Shown here piece by piece: positions 22,011-29,954 of a stretch of DNA of 48,640 nucleotides (position 1 is its first letter; the number at the start of each line of letters is the position of its first letter). The notes below the pieces were generated by a model that worked only from the letters and a program-made list of their open reading frames with translations, was not told the origin of the DNA and did not search any database. Position numbers and translations under genes: made by a program. Source of the stretch: Rhodoglobus sp. (lineage in GTDB: Bacteria; Actinomycetota; Actinomycetes; Actinomycetales; Microbacteriaceae); assembly GCA_025464445.1 (NCBI GenBank), contig JAODLY010000035.1, forward strand, positions 1 to 48,640. Direction: 5' to 3'.

Positions 22011-23678
22011 TCAGTCCGGCGGGATCTGGCGGTAGGCCAGCGAGATATCGATGTCCTGGCTCTTGCGGATCGCCTTGGCGAGATAGTAGAGCCCGAATCC
22101 AACCGGGAACATGGCCAGCGTGAACCAGAACATCACCGGGCTCGCCTGCGGGTTCACGCCGGAGAACGGGTCGAGGGTGAAGTTGATCACGATGAGCAAT
22201 CCGCCGATCACCCCGAGCACCGCGATGATCGTGAGCTTCGGGATGCCGAACAGGCGCCCGCTGATCGGTGCCGTCTCGTAGAGGTCCTTCTGCTTGTACG
22301 GGATGAGGGCTGCCGCGAGGCATCCGATCGCCAGGGTGATGATCTGGCCGAATGCGCCCACCACGACGGTGAAGAAGCTCGTGTACGCCCAGAACCAGCT
22401 CGCGATCACCGAGAGCACCGTCACGATGATGACCGAGACATACGGTGTGTTGGTGCGAGCGCTGACCTTGGAGAGCGCCGCCGGCGCGACCCGGTCCATC
22501 GACCAGGCGAACATGCATCGCGTCATGATGAGCAGCGACATCGGTACCGTGGGAATGAGCCACGAGCCGAAGCCCACGATGATGAGCACGGCAAGCACCG
22601 GGTTGCCGGATGCCGCGGCAGCGGTTTCCATGTAGGTGGGCGCGCTCGTCAGCCCCAGCAGCGTGGGGTCGGCCGCGGCCACTGAGCCGAGGAAGTTCTC
22701 CCCGAGGCGGCCGAGGCTCAGCCAGATGAGCAGGAGTGAGCCGAGCACACCTACAGCGGCCGTGAGGGGCCCGGCGAGCAGCTGGGTGCGTTTGCCGGAG
22801 CGCACCTCCCCGGCGAAGTAGGCGGAGCCCAGGTAATACGGAAGGCTGAACGACGGCCAGGTCACCGCGAGCAGCGTCGCCCCCAGGGAGAAGCCGGTTA
22901 TGGCGAACCCATTGTCGGCGGCAGAGGCCGCGGCGACCTCCCCGGCGTTGCTGACGCCGCCGGCGGCGGCAACATACGCGTCGAAGTTGGCCAGCAGGCC
23001 GTCCGTCGAATTGGCCAGCAGGGCGATCGCGAAAGCGATGAGCCCGACCGCGCTCAGCGGCAGGGTGTAGCGGAACACCTTCAGGATGGAGCGGGTGTTG
23101 CGGAAGATGAACAGCAGCCCGAAGCCGACGACAAACACCTCGCTCACGATGAAGATCGCCAACGGGGTGGTGAGCTGCGTCGCGAACGCGAGGATGCCCG
23201 CGTTGCCCGAGTATGCCCCGATCACTCGCGCGAGGGGCGCGAGGCACCATTGGCAGAAGTAGTAGCCGGACGACGTGAGGAAGAGGATCTGGAACAGCAC
23301 GAACACGAAGTTCGCACCGAACCCGACCGCGGGATGCAGCATCCGGCTGATGAAGACGTAGTCACCGCCGCTGCGCCGCATCACCGATGTCGCCACCGCA
23401 TATGTCACGAGGATCGGCAGGGCCAGGAGCGCCCCGACGAGCAGAGTGAGGTAGATGTTCGCGCCGGCGTACCAGGGCAGCACGATGGCGAGGAGGAACG
23501 ACACCATGATCGGAAAGGTGGCGACGTAGAGATTGACCAGCGATGCGTCGAGCGTGGATGCCGCCCGGACGAGTCCTGACGACTTTCGGGCGAACACGTC
23601 CGTTTTGGCGGCCGGGGTCCAATCCCCGAGCTTGCGGGGCGCGGGTGCGCCCACCTTTTCCTTGCTCTCAGTGCTCAT
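22011..23678 (-). CDS. APC-superfamily amino acid/polyamine permease
   Basis: 555 residues, about 12 TM helices. The N-terminal 50 residues are polar and cytoplasmic. TM1 region has FPIMVSFLLAIVLPWYAGANIYLTL, and the loop RSGGDYVFISRMLHP resembles the GGxY consensus of amino acid-polyamine-organocation carriers. Second gene of the operon; GGAAGG precedes ATG 23678, which is preferred over the in-frame ATG at 23720 because that one lies inside the upstream gene. Likely importer of the substrate processed by the operon; the substrate cannot be read from sequence. Confidence 0.85.
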   Translation of the reverse strand: MSTESKEKVGAPAPRKLGDWTPAAKTDVFARKSSGLVRAASTLDASLVNLYVATFPIMVSFLLAIVLPWYAGANIYLTLLVGALLALPILVTYAVATSVMRRSGGDYVFISRMLHPAVGFGANFVFVLFQILFLTSSGYYFCQWCLAPLARVIGAYSGNAGILAFATQLTTPLAIFIVSEVFVVGFGLLFIFRNTRSILKVFRYTLPLSAVGLIAFAIALLANSTDGLLANFDAYVAAAGGVSNAGEVAAASAADNGFAITGFSLGATLLAVTWPSFSLPYYLGSAYFAGEVRSGKRTQLLAGPLTAAVGVLGSLLLIWLSLGRLGENFLGSVAAADPTLLGLTSAPTYMETAAAASGNPVLAVLIIVGFGSWLIPTVPMSLLIMTRCMFAWSMDRVAPAALSKVSARTNTPYVSVIIVTVLSVIASWFWAYTSFFTVVVGAFGQIITLAIGCLAAALIPYKQKDLYETAPISGRLFGIPKLTIIAVLGVIGGLLIVINFTLDPFSGVNPQASPVMFWFTLAMFPVGFGLYYLAKAIRKSQDIDISLAYRQIPPD

Positions 23679-23698
23679 GACTACCTTCCATCGTTGGA

Positions 23699-24631
23699 CT
23701 AGCCGGATACCAGTTGGCAATGCAGTTTCTTGTTACGCCCGACCTCGAGCAGCGCGCCGAGCAGGGAGCCCTGGTCGTATTCGCTGCCCGGGTTGACGAC
23801 TGTGGTGCGACCGATCATTGCGGTGCCGCGGCCTTCGTGGATGTGCCCGTGCAGGCTCGCGATCGGCTGGAACTCGGCGATCGCCTTCGCGACCGCCGTC
23901 GAGCCGACGGGCACCATGTCGGGCTCACCGCCTTCGAGCTTGATCCGCAGGTTCTCGTCAAGCCGGGGGGCCAGGTCCAGCCCCGAGTCGTACGGCGGAA
24001 CGTGGATGTTGAAGATCGTGCTCGACGGGTCGGCGTTCTCGAGCACGCCGGCGAGCTTCGTCGCGAGTTCGTCCTCCGAGCACTCCCGGTTGGTGTGCCA
24101 TGGCGTCGGGTTGCTCCAGCCGAGCGAGGCGAGCGTGAGTTCGCCGAGGTCGACGAGGCCGTCTTTCGCGTAGCCGACCTGCCCGTTGTCGAGCAGCGGG
24201 ATCATCTCGTCGAAGTCGTCGTTGCCGAGCCCGATGAGCAGGCGGCGGCCGGTACCGGCGAGCCGGGTGGCCGCGAGGTCGACGAGTTCTTCGGTTCGCA
24301 CCAGGATGAGTTCACGCAGTGTGCTCTCCACGAGGTCCTGGTCATTGCGCAGCGCCTCGACCGTCTCGTCGGTCACGCGCTTGGTGTAGCCGCCGACTGT
24401 AGCGATGCGGCGTTCGAATTCTTCGGCTTCTTCACGGGTGTCGAGTTCGAAGGCAGCACCCCCGAAACTGGCTGTCCAGCCCGAGCCGGATGCCACGAGC
24501 GGCACGAGCGACTTGCCCGCCATGTCCCCGCCCATGAGCACGACGTCGGCCTTATAGAACTCGGCGGAGTTGACCAGTTTGCGAAAACACGTGGTGGATC
24601 CGTGCACGTCAGAGGCGAAGAAGACCTTCAT
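23699..24631 (-). CDS. Calcineurin-like metallophosphoesterase
   Basis: 310 residues. Metal-binding motifs in order: DxH (Asp8, His10 in FASDVHG), GGDMAG (Asp36), GNDD, NIHVPP and GHIHEGRG. The family hydrolyses phosphomono- or diesters with two metals. First gene of the operon. The mRNA should be leaderless: TACTGT (-10) lies 7 nt before ATG 24631 and there is no RBS. Its combination with a permease, nucleotidyltransferase-like and SAHH-like enzymes suggests processing of a nucleotide-like or phosphorylated compound (inference). Confidence 0.88.
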   Translation of the reverse strand: MKVFFASDVHGSTTCFRKLVNSAEFYKADVVLMGGDMAGKSLVPLVASGSGWTASFGGAAFELDTREEAEEFERRIATVGGYTKRVTDETVEALRNDQDLVESTLRELILVRTEELVDLAATRLAGTGRRLLIGLGNDDFDEMIPLLDNGQVGYAKDGLVDLGELTLASLGWSNPTPWHTNRECSEDELATKLAGVLENADPSSTIFNIHVPPYDSGLDLAPRLDENLRIKLEGGEPDMVPVGSTAVAKAIAEFQPIASLHGHIHEGRGTAMIGRTTVVNPGSEYDQGSLLGALLEVGRNKKLHCQLVSG

Positions 24632-24638
24632 GGATGGA

Positions 24639-24668
24639 ACAGTAGGGCTGTGCTGAAGGTCTAGTCAA
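24639..24668 (-). promoter_or_regulatory. Leaderless promoter of the five-gene operon
   Basis: On the minus strand: -35 TTGACT (24668-24663), 18-nt spacer, -10 TACTGT (24644-24639), then 7 nt to ATG 24631. Transcription should start at or next to the A of the start codon. Confidence 0.65.
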
Positions 24669-24678
24669 GCGCTTAACT
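24663..24678. promoter_or_regulatory. LacI-type operator over the -35 box
   Basis: AGTcAAGC|GCTTaACT, a 16-bp palindrome around a central CG with one mismatched pair. It has the AAnCGnTT core of LacI/GalR operators. It overlaps the operon's -35 box, the classic place for steric repression. The LacI-family gene at 18611-19633 is the obvious candidate to bind it. Confidence 0.65.
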
Positions 24679-24732
24679 AAACGTAACTGGATGAATTAAC
24701 GCCCCCGAAACACGACGGCCTTGTCTACCCGC

Positions 24733-25929
24733 TCAGCGGCGCAGGCCCGCCAGCTGCGAGGCGGCGCGCTCGAGCACCTCGACCCTCTTGCAGAAGGCGA
24801 AGCGCACGAGGGTGTTGTAACCGTCCCGCCTGTCGGGGTGCACGAACGCCGTGAGCGGCACCGCCACGACCCCGGCCAGGGCGGGGAGAGCACGGCAGAA
24901 CTCGGCCGCATCGGTGACGCCGAGCGGGGCGGCATCCGCGACGATGAAGTAGCCGGCCTGCGGCGTGCTCACGCCGAAACCCGCTGCCGTGAGCCCCGCT
25001 CCGAGGATCTCGCTCTTGCGCCGAAGAGTGGATGCCGCGCCCGCGAAGTACGCGTCGGGCAACCCCAGCCCCACGGCGATCGCCGGTTGGAAAGGTGCCC
25101 CATTCACGTAGGTCAGGAATTGCTTCACCGCGAGTATCGGCTTGATGAGCGACTCGGGTGCCACGATCCAGCCGATCTTCCACCCGGTTGCGCTGAAGGT
25201 CTTGCCGCCGCTGGAGATGGTCACGGTGCGCTCGAACGCGCCGGGCAGGCTGCTTGTCGGGACCTGAGGAACGCCGAACGTGAGGTGCTCATAGACCTCG
25301 TCGGTCACGATGATCGCGTCGTGCTCGTGGGCCAGTTCGACGATTAGCTCGAGCGTCTCACGGGGCAGCACTGAGCCTGTCGGATTGTGCGGCGAGTTGA
25401 TCAGGATGAGCCGCGTGCGATCGGTGACCGCCCTCCGCAGGTCGTCATGGTCGGGCTGGAACGACGGCGCCCGCAGCGGCACCGTGACGTGCGTCGCGCG
25501 CCCGAGGCCGATCAGCGCGGCGTAGGCGTCGTAGAACGGCTCGAGGGTGACCACCTCGTCCCCCTCGTCGGTGAGCGCGAGGATGGTCGCCGCGAGCGCC
25601 TCGGTGGCCCCGGCGGTCACAAGAACCTGGGTCGCGGCATCCACTGCGATTCCGTAGAAGCGCTGCTGGTGCGCCGCGATGGCCTCGCGCAGCACAGGCA
25701 TGCCGGTGCCCGGCGGATACTGGTTGACTCCGTCGCTGATCGCCTGCCGCGCGGCCTCGAGCACTTCGACCGGGCCGTCTTCGTCGGGAAAACCCTGCCC
25801 CAGATTGATCGACCCCGTGGATGTCGCGAGCGCAGACATCTCCGCGAAAATCGTGGCACTCAGCTCGCCGTTCGCGCCCAGCAGCATCGCGCCGCGGGCC
25901 GCCCGCTCCCAGGATCCGCTGACACTCAT
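24733..25929 (-). CDS. PLP-dependent class I/II aminotransferase
   Basis: 398 residues from ATG 25929. Fold-type I features: NLGQGFPDEDGP, QYPPGTG, NSPHNPTG (Asn182), TDEVYEHL (Asp210, Tyr213), and PLP Lys243 in SSGGKTFSATGWK. The pattern resembles kynurenine/methionine aminotransferases and the DapC-type succinyl-diaminopimelate aminotransferases of actinobacteria; the substrate is not certain. TAGGCT lies 8 nt before ATG 25929 but only 2 nt before the in-frame ATG 25935, so the shorter start is preferred. It lies upstream of the phosphoesterase operon on the same strand but that operon has its own promoter. Confidence 0.88.
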   Translation of the reverse strand: MSVSGSWERAARGAMLLGANGELSATIFAEMSALATSTGSINLGQGFPDEDGPVEVLEAARQAISDGVNQYPPGTGMPVLREAIAAHQQRFYGIAVDAATQVLVTAGATEALAATILALTDEGDEVVTLEPFYDAYAALIGLGRATHVTVPLRAPSFQPDHDDLRRAVTDRTRLILINSPHNPTGSVLPRETLELIVELAHEHDAIIVTDEVYEHLTFGVPQVPTSSLPGAFERTVTISSGGKTFSATGWKIGWIVAPESLIKPILAVKQFLTYVNGAPFQPAIAVGLGLPDAYFAGAASTLRRKSEILGAGLTAAGFGVSTPQAGYFIVADAAPLGVTDAAEFCRALPALAGVVAVPLTAFVHPDRRDGYNTLVRFAFCKRVEVLERAASQLAGLRR

Positions 25930-26008
25930 CGTCATCGAGCCTATTGCCGGGCCGCCCCCTCCCGCGCCACCGCTGTGGAAACCCCGTGCGCTTGCGCCTC
26001 GACTGCTC

Positions 26009-26014
26009 TAGCGT
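26009..26014 (+). promoter_or_regulatory. -10 box of a leaderless promoter (lipoprotein-PKD pair)
   Basis: TAGCGT ends 6 nt before ATG 26021; no RBS is present upstream of this gene. Confidence 0.45.
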
Positions 26015-26020
26015 TTTGGC

Positions 26021-26572
26021 ATGCGGATGCTTCCCGTCGCCAGCCTCGGCCTCGCCCTGCTGTTGCTGAGCGGATGCCTCCCGCAATCGCCCACCGTGAC
26101 GCCGACGCCGCAGCCGAGCTCAACCCCGGTCTTCGCATCGGACGAGGAAGCGCTCGCCGCGGCGGAGGCCGCTTACCGCGCATTCCAGAAGACCTCCGAC
26201 GAGATTCTTGCCGAGGGCGGAACACGGCCCGAACGGATTGATGCATTTGCCGTCGGCGCTGCTGCCGACACCGAGAAGGAGGGGTTCGCCGACTTCGTCC
26301 GCAAGGGGTATCGGAGCACGGGGCTGACGACATTCGACAACTTTTCGCTTGAAGCCTTCGATCCGCTGGCAGCCGAGGGGCGAGATATCGTGCGGGCCTA
26401 TCTTTGTTCGGATGTATCGGGGGTGAACGTTGTTGACTTGACGGGAACTTCGGTAGTTGCGCCAGATAGACCTACCAAGACAGCTTTCGAAGTCGGGTTT
26501 GATCTAAGGCCACCTCTCCTCCTAGTGGTTTCGTCAAAGGACGTTTGGGATGGAGGAGGCGTTTGTCCGTGA
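26021..26572 (+). CDS. Lipoprotein of unknown function
   Basis: 183 residues. Signal peptide with lipobox LLSGC (Cys19), then a Thr/Pro-rich linker and a helical N-terminal part (ASDEEALAAAEAAYRAFQK). The pattern is common in small actinobacterial lipoproteins, but I recognise no defined family. The last third (from about 26390) has visibly lower GC and more relaxed codon use than its surroundings. Its stop overlaps the start of the next gene (GTGA, 26569-26572), so the two form an operon. Confidence 0.75.
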   Translation: MRMLPVASLGLALLLLSGCLPQSPTVTPTPQPSSTPVFASDEEALAAAEAAYRAFQKTSDEILAEGGTRPERIDAFAVGAAADTEKEGFADFVRKGYRSTGLTTFDNFSLEAFDPLAAEGRDIVRAYLCSDVSGVNVVDLTGTSVVAPDRPTKTAFEVGFDLRPPLLLVVSSKDVWDGGGVCP

Positions 26573-27366
26573 AAGACAAGGCCCTACTTGCCCTCGTGGC
26601 GCTGGGACTATTGCTCGCGTTGCAACCAGTCAGCAGTGCTCACGCAGAAGGCTGCTCAGTATCGCAACAGCTCATAGGAGGCTGCACCCCAAACGTCTCC
26701 GGCAACCTCAACGACGGCTCGGCGGTTCTCGAGGGCACGGCCGGGTCGCCGGGGTCGGGGGCGGGCGGCTCCGGCGCGGGGGATGACGGCGCGGCATCCA
26801 CCCCCATCGATCCGAACGCGCAGTGCGTCATCGTTGTGGCCGGGCGCTGCCTGTACGCGGCCGATCACGGCGTGCAGGTGCAGCCGATCACCCTTGCCGA
26901 CATCGCGGCATTCCGACCGGACCCGGGCGTCGACAACATGGAGCCGAACGGCTGGATGATCGTCGGGCTCGACACCAACTTCTTCGCGACCGACGGAACT
27001 CAGATCAAGGACGGCACCCTGCTGGGGCAGCCGGCCTCCGTGCGGTTTACGCCGGTGACCTGGCGCTGGACGTACGGCGACGGGGCCGCGGCATCCCTCG
27101 GCACCGCCGGCGGCACGTGGGGTTCGCAAGGCATCGAAGAGTTCGACCCGTCGCCCACGAGCCACGTCTACCGCGCGCCCGGCACGTATTACATCGACCT
27201 GTCGATCGACTTCACCGCCGAATACCGGTTCGGGGGAACGCAGTGGATCGACATCGCGGGCATCCTTCCGGTTGCCGCGAACCGACTTGTTGCCACCGCG
27301 GGCGACGCGAAAACCGTGCTCGTCGAGCGTGAATGCACGAAGAATCCGGGCGGTCCCGGCTGCTGA
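26569..27366 (+). CDS. Secreted PKD-like domain protein
   Basis: 265 residues. Cleavable signal peptide (ALLALVALGLLLALQPVSSAHA) followed by a Cys-containing segment, a Gly/Ser-rich linker (about 60-85) and a domain with the PKD core: a WRWTYGDG motif, then SHVYRAPGTYYIDLSIDF. PKD folds mediate extracellular protein or glycan contacts. Ends with a Cys pair (ECTKNPGGPGC). GTG 26569 is chosen because GGAGGAGG (26552-26559) is well spaced and the signal peptide starts there; TTG 26563 is an alternative. Confidence 0.8.
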   Translation: MKDKALLALVALGLLLALQPVSSAHAEGCSVSQQLIGGCTPNVSGNLNDGSAVLEGTAGSPGSGAGGSGAGDDGAASTPIDPNAQCVIVVAGRCLYAADHGVQVQPITLADIAAFRPDPGVDNMEPNGWMIVGLDTNFFATDGTQIKDGTLLGQPASVRFTPVTWRWTYGDGAAASLGTAGGTWGSQGIEEFDPSPTSHVYRAPGTYYIDLSIDFTAEYRFGGTQWIDIAGILPVAANRLVATAGDAKTVLVERECTKNPGGPGC

Positions 27367-27379
27367 GGCCGTCGACAGC

Positions 27380-27404
27380 CGCGCTGCGGTAGCCTCACAG
27401 CGCG
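27380..27404 (+). terminator. GC-rich hairpin after the PKD-domain gene
   Basis: CGCGCTG (27380-27386) pairs with CAGCGCG (27398-27404) across an 11-nt loop. No U-tract follows, so termination is uncertain. A TACAAT box at 27411-27416 just downstream may be the -10 of the protease gene. Confidence 0.4.
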
Positions 27405-27463
27405 TCCAAATACAATGTTCAGGTTGGCGATGGAAGCTTGGCATCGCTGAAAGGAGCATTCAC

Positions 27464-28828
27464 ATGACCGACGCACCGCAGAATCCCACAGGGGATTCGA
27501 CCCCAGGCACCGGAACCCCCAAAACCACCCGCACCCGACGTGCCCCAGCGGTTCCCGTCACGACAGTGGAAGCCCAGCCCATCGACGCCGAAGCGCACCC
27601 AGCGCTGGCCCGCCCACGCAGGGTCGCAGTCGGCATAGTTGCCGCGCTAGCCGTAGGCGCCATCGTCGGCGGTGTGTCAGGCGCAGGTGTGACCTACTGG
27701 GCCACCTCCAGCAACACCAGCCATGCGGTAGTCGGCAGCCCGACAGCCCAGACGATCACCGTCAATGACCCGGCCAACGCCACCCAGATCACTGCGGTGG
27801 CCGCCAAAGCATCCCCATCGGTCGTGACCATCAACGTGACCTCCGCCAACGCCGGAGGCACCGGTTCGGGCGTTGTGCTGTCGAAAGACGGCTACATCCT
27901 CACCAACACCCATGTGGTGACTCTCGACGGCGCCGCAGCCAGCGCGACGGTGAGCGTGACAACCAGTGACGGGCGACTCTTCTCCGCCACGGTCGTCGGC
28001 ACCGATCCGATCTCCGATCTCGCGGTCATCAAAGTGGATGCCACCGATCTCGCACCGGCCACCTTCGGCGACTCATCGAAGCTCAACGTCGGCGACACCG
28101 CGATCGCCATAGGCGCACCGCTCGGGCTCTCCGGCACCGTCACCGACGGCATCGTCAGCGCCCTCAACCGCAGCATCACGATCGCCTCATCTGCGGCACC
28201 CAACACGAGCGGCGACACCAGCACGCCTGCGCCCAACCAGCAGAGCCCGTACGACTTCTGGAACTTCGACCTCGGCCAGGGCCAGGGTTCGACAACTCCG
28301 GGCCAGTCGTCCGCGACGATCTCGCTCGCGGTCATCCAGACGGATGCCGCGATCAACCCCGGCAACTCGGGCGGAGCGTTGCTCGACTCGAACGGCAACG
28401 TGATCGGCATCAACGTGGCGATCGCCTCGTCCGGCAGCTCCACCTCGGGGCAGTCCGGCAGCATCGGAGTCGGGTTCGCAATCCCCTCCAACATCGCCGA
28501 TCGCGTCGCGAAAGAGATAATCGCCACCGGCACCGCCACCCACGGCCTGCTCGGCGCATCTGTCGCGGACGTGACCGATGACCAGACCCAGGCCGCGAGC
28601 AAAGTGATCGGCGCCAGCATCGTCGAACTGACGAGTGGGGGAGCCGCGGGTGCGGCCGGCCTCAAGGTTGGCGACGTGATCACCAACTTCAACGGCATCC
28701 CGATTACCGGCAAGACCGACCTCACCGCCCAGGTGCGTGCGCTGCCTGCCGGCTCGAAAGCCACAGTCACGTACGTGCGCGGCGGACAGGCCTCATCGGT
28801 AGACGTGACGCTCGGCACGCTTCAGTAG
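27464..28828 (+). CDS. HtrA/DegP-type membrane-anchored serine protease with PDZ domain
   Basis: 454 residues. Cytoplasmic Pro/Thr-rich N-terminus, one TM at about 53-79, then an extracellular trypsin-like domain with catalytic His150 (TNTHVV), Asp185 (ISDLAVIK) and Ser302 (GNSGGALLD). A Ser/Gln/Gly-rich insert lies at about 241-284. A PDZ domain follows (about 350-454, AAGAAGLKVGDVITNFNG). The layout fits actinobacterial HtrA/PepD surface quality-control proteases. AAGGAG at 27451-27456 is the RBS; upstream frame is non-coding. Confidence 0.93.
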   Translation: MTDAPQNPTGDSTPGTGTPKTTRTRRAPAVPVTTVEAQPIDAEAHPALARPRRVAVGIVAALAVGAIVGGVSGAGVTYWATSSNTSHAVVGSPTAQTITVNDPANATQITAVAAKASPSVVTINVTSANAGGTGSGVVLSKDGYILTNTHVVTLDGAAASATVSVTTSDGRLFSATVVGTDPISDLAVIKVDATDLAPATFGDSSKLNVGDTAIAIGAPLGLSGTVTDGIVSALNRSITIASSAAPNTSGDTSTPAPNQQSPYDFWNFDLGQGQGSTTPGQSSATISLAVIQTDAAINPGNSGGALLDSNGNVIGINVAIASSGSSTSGQSGSIGVGFAIPSNIADRVAKEIIATGTATHGLLGASVADVTDDQTQAASKVIGASIVELTSGGAAGAAGLKVGDVITNFNGIPITGKTDLTAQVRALPAGSKATVTYVRGGQASSVDVTLGTLQ

Positions 28829-28840
28829 CCTCCACCGCGG

Positions 28841-28874
28841 CACCGGGCAGCGCGATTCCGCGTTGCCCGGTGCT
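28841..28874 (+). terminator. Strong hairpin after the HtrA-type gene
   Basis: GCACCGGGCAGCGC (28841-28854) pairs with GCGTTGCCCGGTGC (28861-28874) over 14 bp with one G:T wobble and loop GATTCC. The T-tract is poor (TCTCGCGTT), as is common for actinobacterial terminators. Confidence 0.65.
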
Positions 28875-28923
28875 CTCGCGTTGGTAGGCTCAACCGACCC
28901 ACCAGCGCGACGTATTGGACCTC

Positions 28924-29949
28924 ATGGCGAAGAAGGCGGACGCCCTCCCCGGGGTGTCCTATGTGATGCCAGTGCTCAATGAGGTGGAGCACATCCAGGC
29001 CGCCGTCAACAGCCTCACGGCCCAGGACTACGCGGGGCCCTTCGAGATAATCCTCGCCCTCGGCCCGAGCGTCGATGGCACAAACGATGTCATCTCGGCG
29101 CTGGCCCTGCGCGACAGCCGCATCCGCAGCATCCCGAACCAACTGGGGTCGACACCGGGCGGACTGAACGCAGCGATCCGGGCGTCGAGCTACCCCATCG
29201 TGGTCAGGGTGGACGCCCACTCGGTGCTGCCTACCTACTACACCCGCGTCGCGGTGCGTGTGCTGCTCGAGACCGGCGCGGACAATGTGGGCGGCGTGAT
29301 GAAGGCAGAAGGCACCACCCCGTTCCAGAAAGCCGTGGCCCACGCCTACGGTTCGCCGGAGGGCCTCGGCGGAACCCAGCATCATGTGGGAGGCAAAGCT
29401 GGGCCCGCCGACACGGCCTACCTCGGCGTCTTCCAGCGCAACCGCCTGGTGGAGGTGGGTCTCTTCGATGAGGGCATAAAACGCGGGCAAGACTGGGAAC
29501 TCAACCGCAGGCTGCGGGCGACCGGCGGCACGGTGTGGTTCACGCCTGAGCTCACGGTGGTGTACCGGCCGCGATCGAGCCTGCGCAAACTCATCCGCCA
29601 GTTCGTGGCGACAGGCATCTGGCGTGGAGAGCTGGCCAGGCGGTTCGGCTCAGCCAACTCCCTGAGATACGTCGTGCCGCCGGCGGCAGTGTTGGCAGTA
29701 CTCGCCGCGACGATCCTGGGCGTGGTCGGCCTTGCCAGCGGGATGCCGTGGCTGGTGCTCGCGTTCGTGGTGCCCGGGCTCTATGCGGCCTTCGTGGTCG
29801 CGGCATCCGCGGTCGCTGCGCGGGACGGCCTGCGCACCGGCCTCTGGTATCTCATAGTCTTGCCATGCATCCACTTCGGGTGGGGCATCGGGTTTCTGCT
29901 CGGCTTCCTCAAGCTCACCAGGAACATCACGGAACACACGGGAAGGTGA
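28924..29949 (+). CDS. GT2-family glycosyltransferase with C-terminal TM segments
   Basis: 341 residues. GT-A fold: VSYVMPVLNEVEHI at the N-terminus, VVRVDAHS as the acidic metal/sugar-nucleotide motif, GGKAGPADTAYLG, and GQDWELNRRLRATGG as the acceptor-side motif. Two or three TM helices near residues 247-320 anchor it in the membrane. The layout resembles enzymes building cell-wall or exopolysaccharide chains, including succinoglycan-type transferases. ATG 28924 is chosen; an in-frame TTG at 28915 is possible. TAGGCT at 28886-28891 may be its -10. First gene of a three-gene set with the CDP-alcohol transferase. Confidence 0.85.
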   Translation: MAKKADALPGVSYVMPVLNEVEHIQAAVNSLTAQDYAGPFEIILALGPSVDGTNDVISALALRDSRIRSIPNQLGSTPGGLNAAIRASSYPIVVRVDAHSVLPTYYTRVAVRVLLETGADNVGGVMKAEGTTPFQKAVAHAYGSPEGLGGTQHHVGGKAGPADTAYLGVFQRNRLVEVGLFDEGIKRGQDWELNRRLRATGGTVWFTPELTVVYRPRSSLRKLIRQFVATGIWRGELARRFGSANSLRYVVPPAAVLAVLAATILGVVGLASGMPWLVLAFVVPGLYAAFVVAASAVAARDGLRTGLWYLIVLPCIHFGWGIGFLLGFLKLTRNITEHTGR

Positions 29950-29954
29950 CGACG

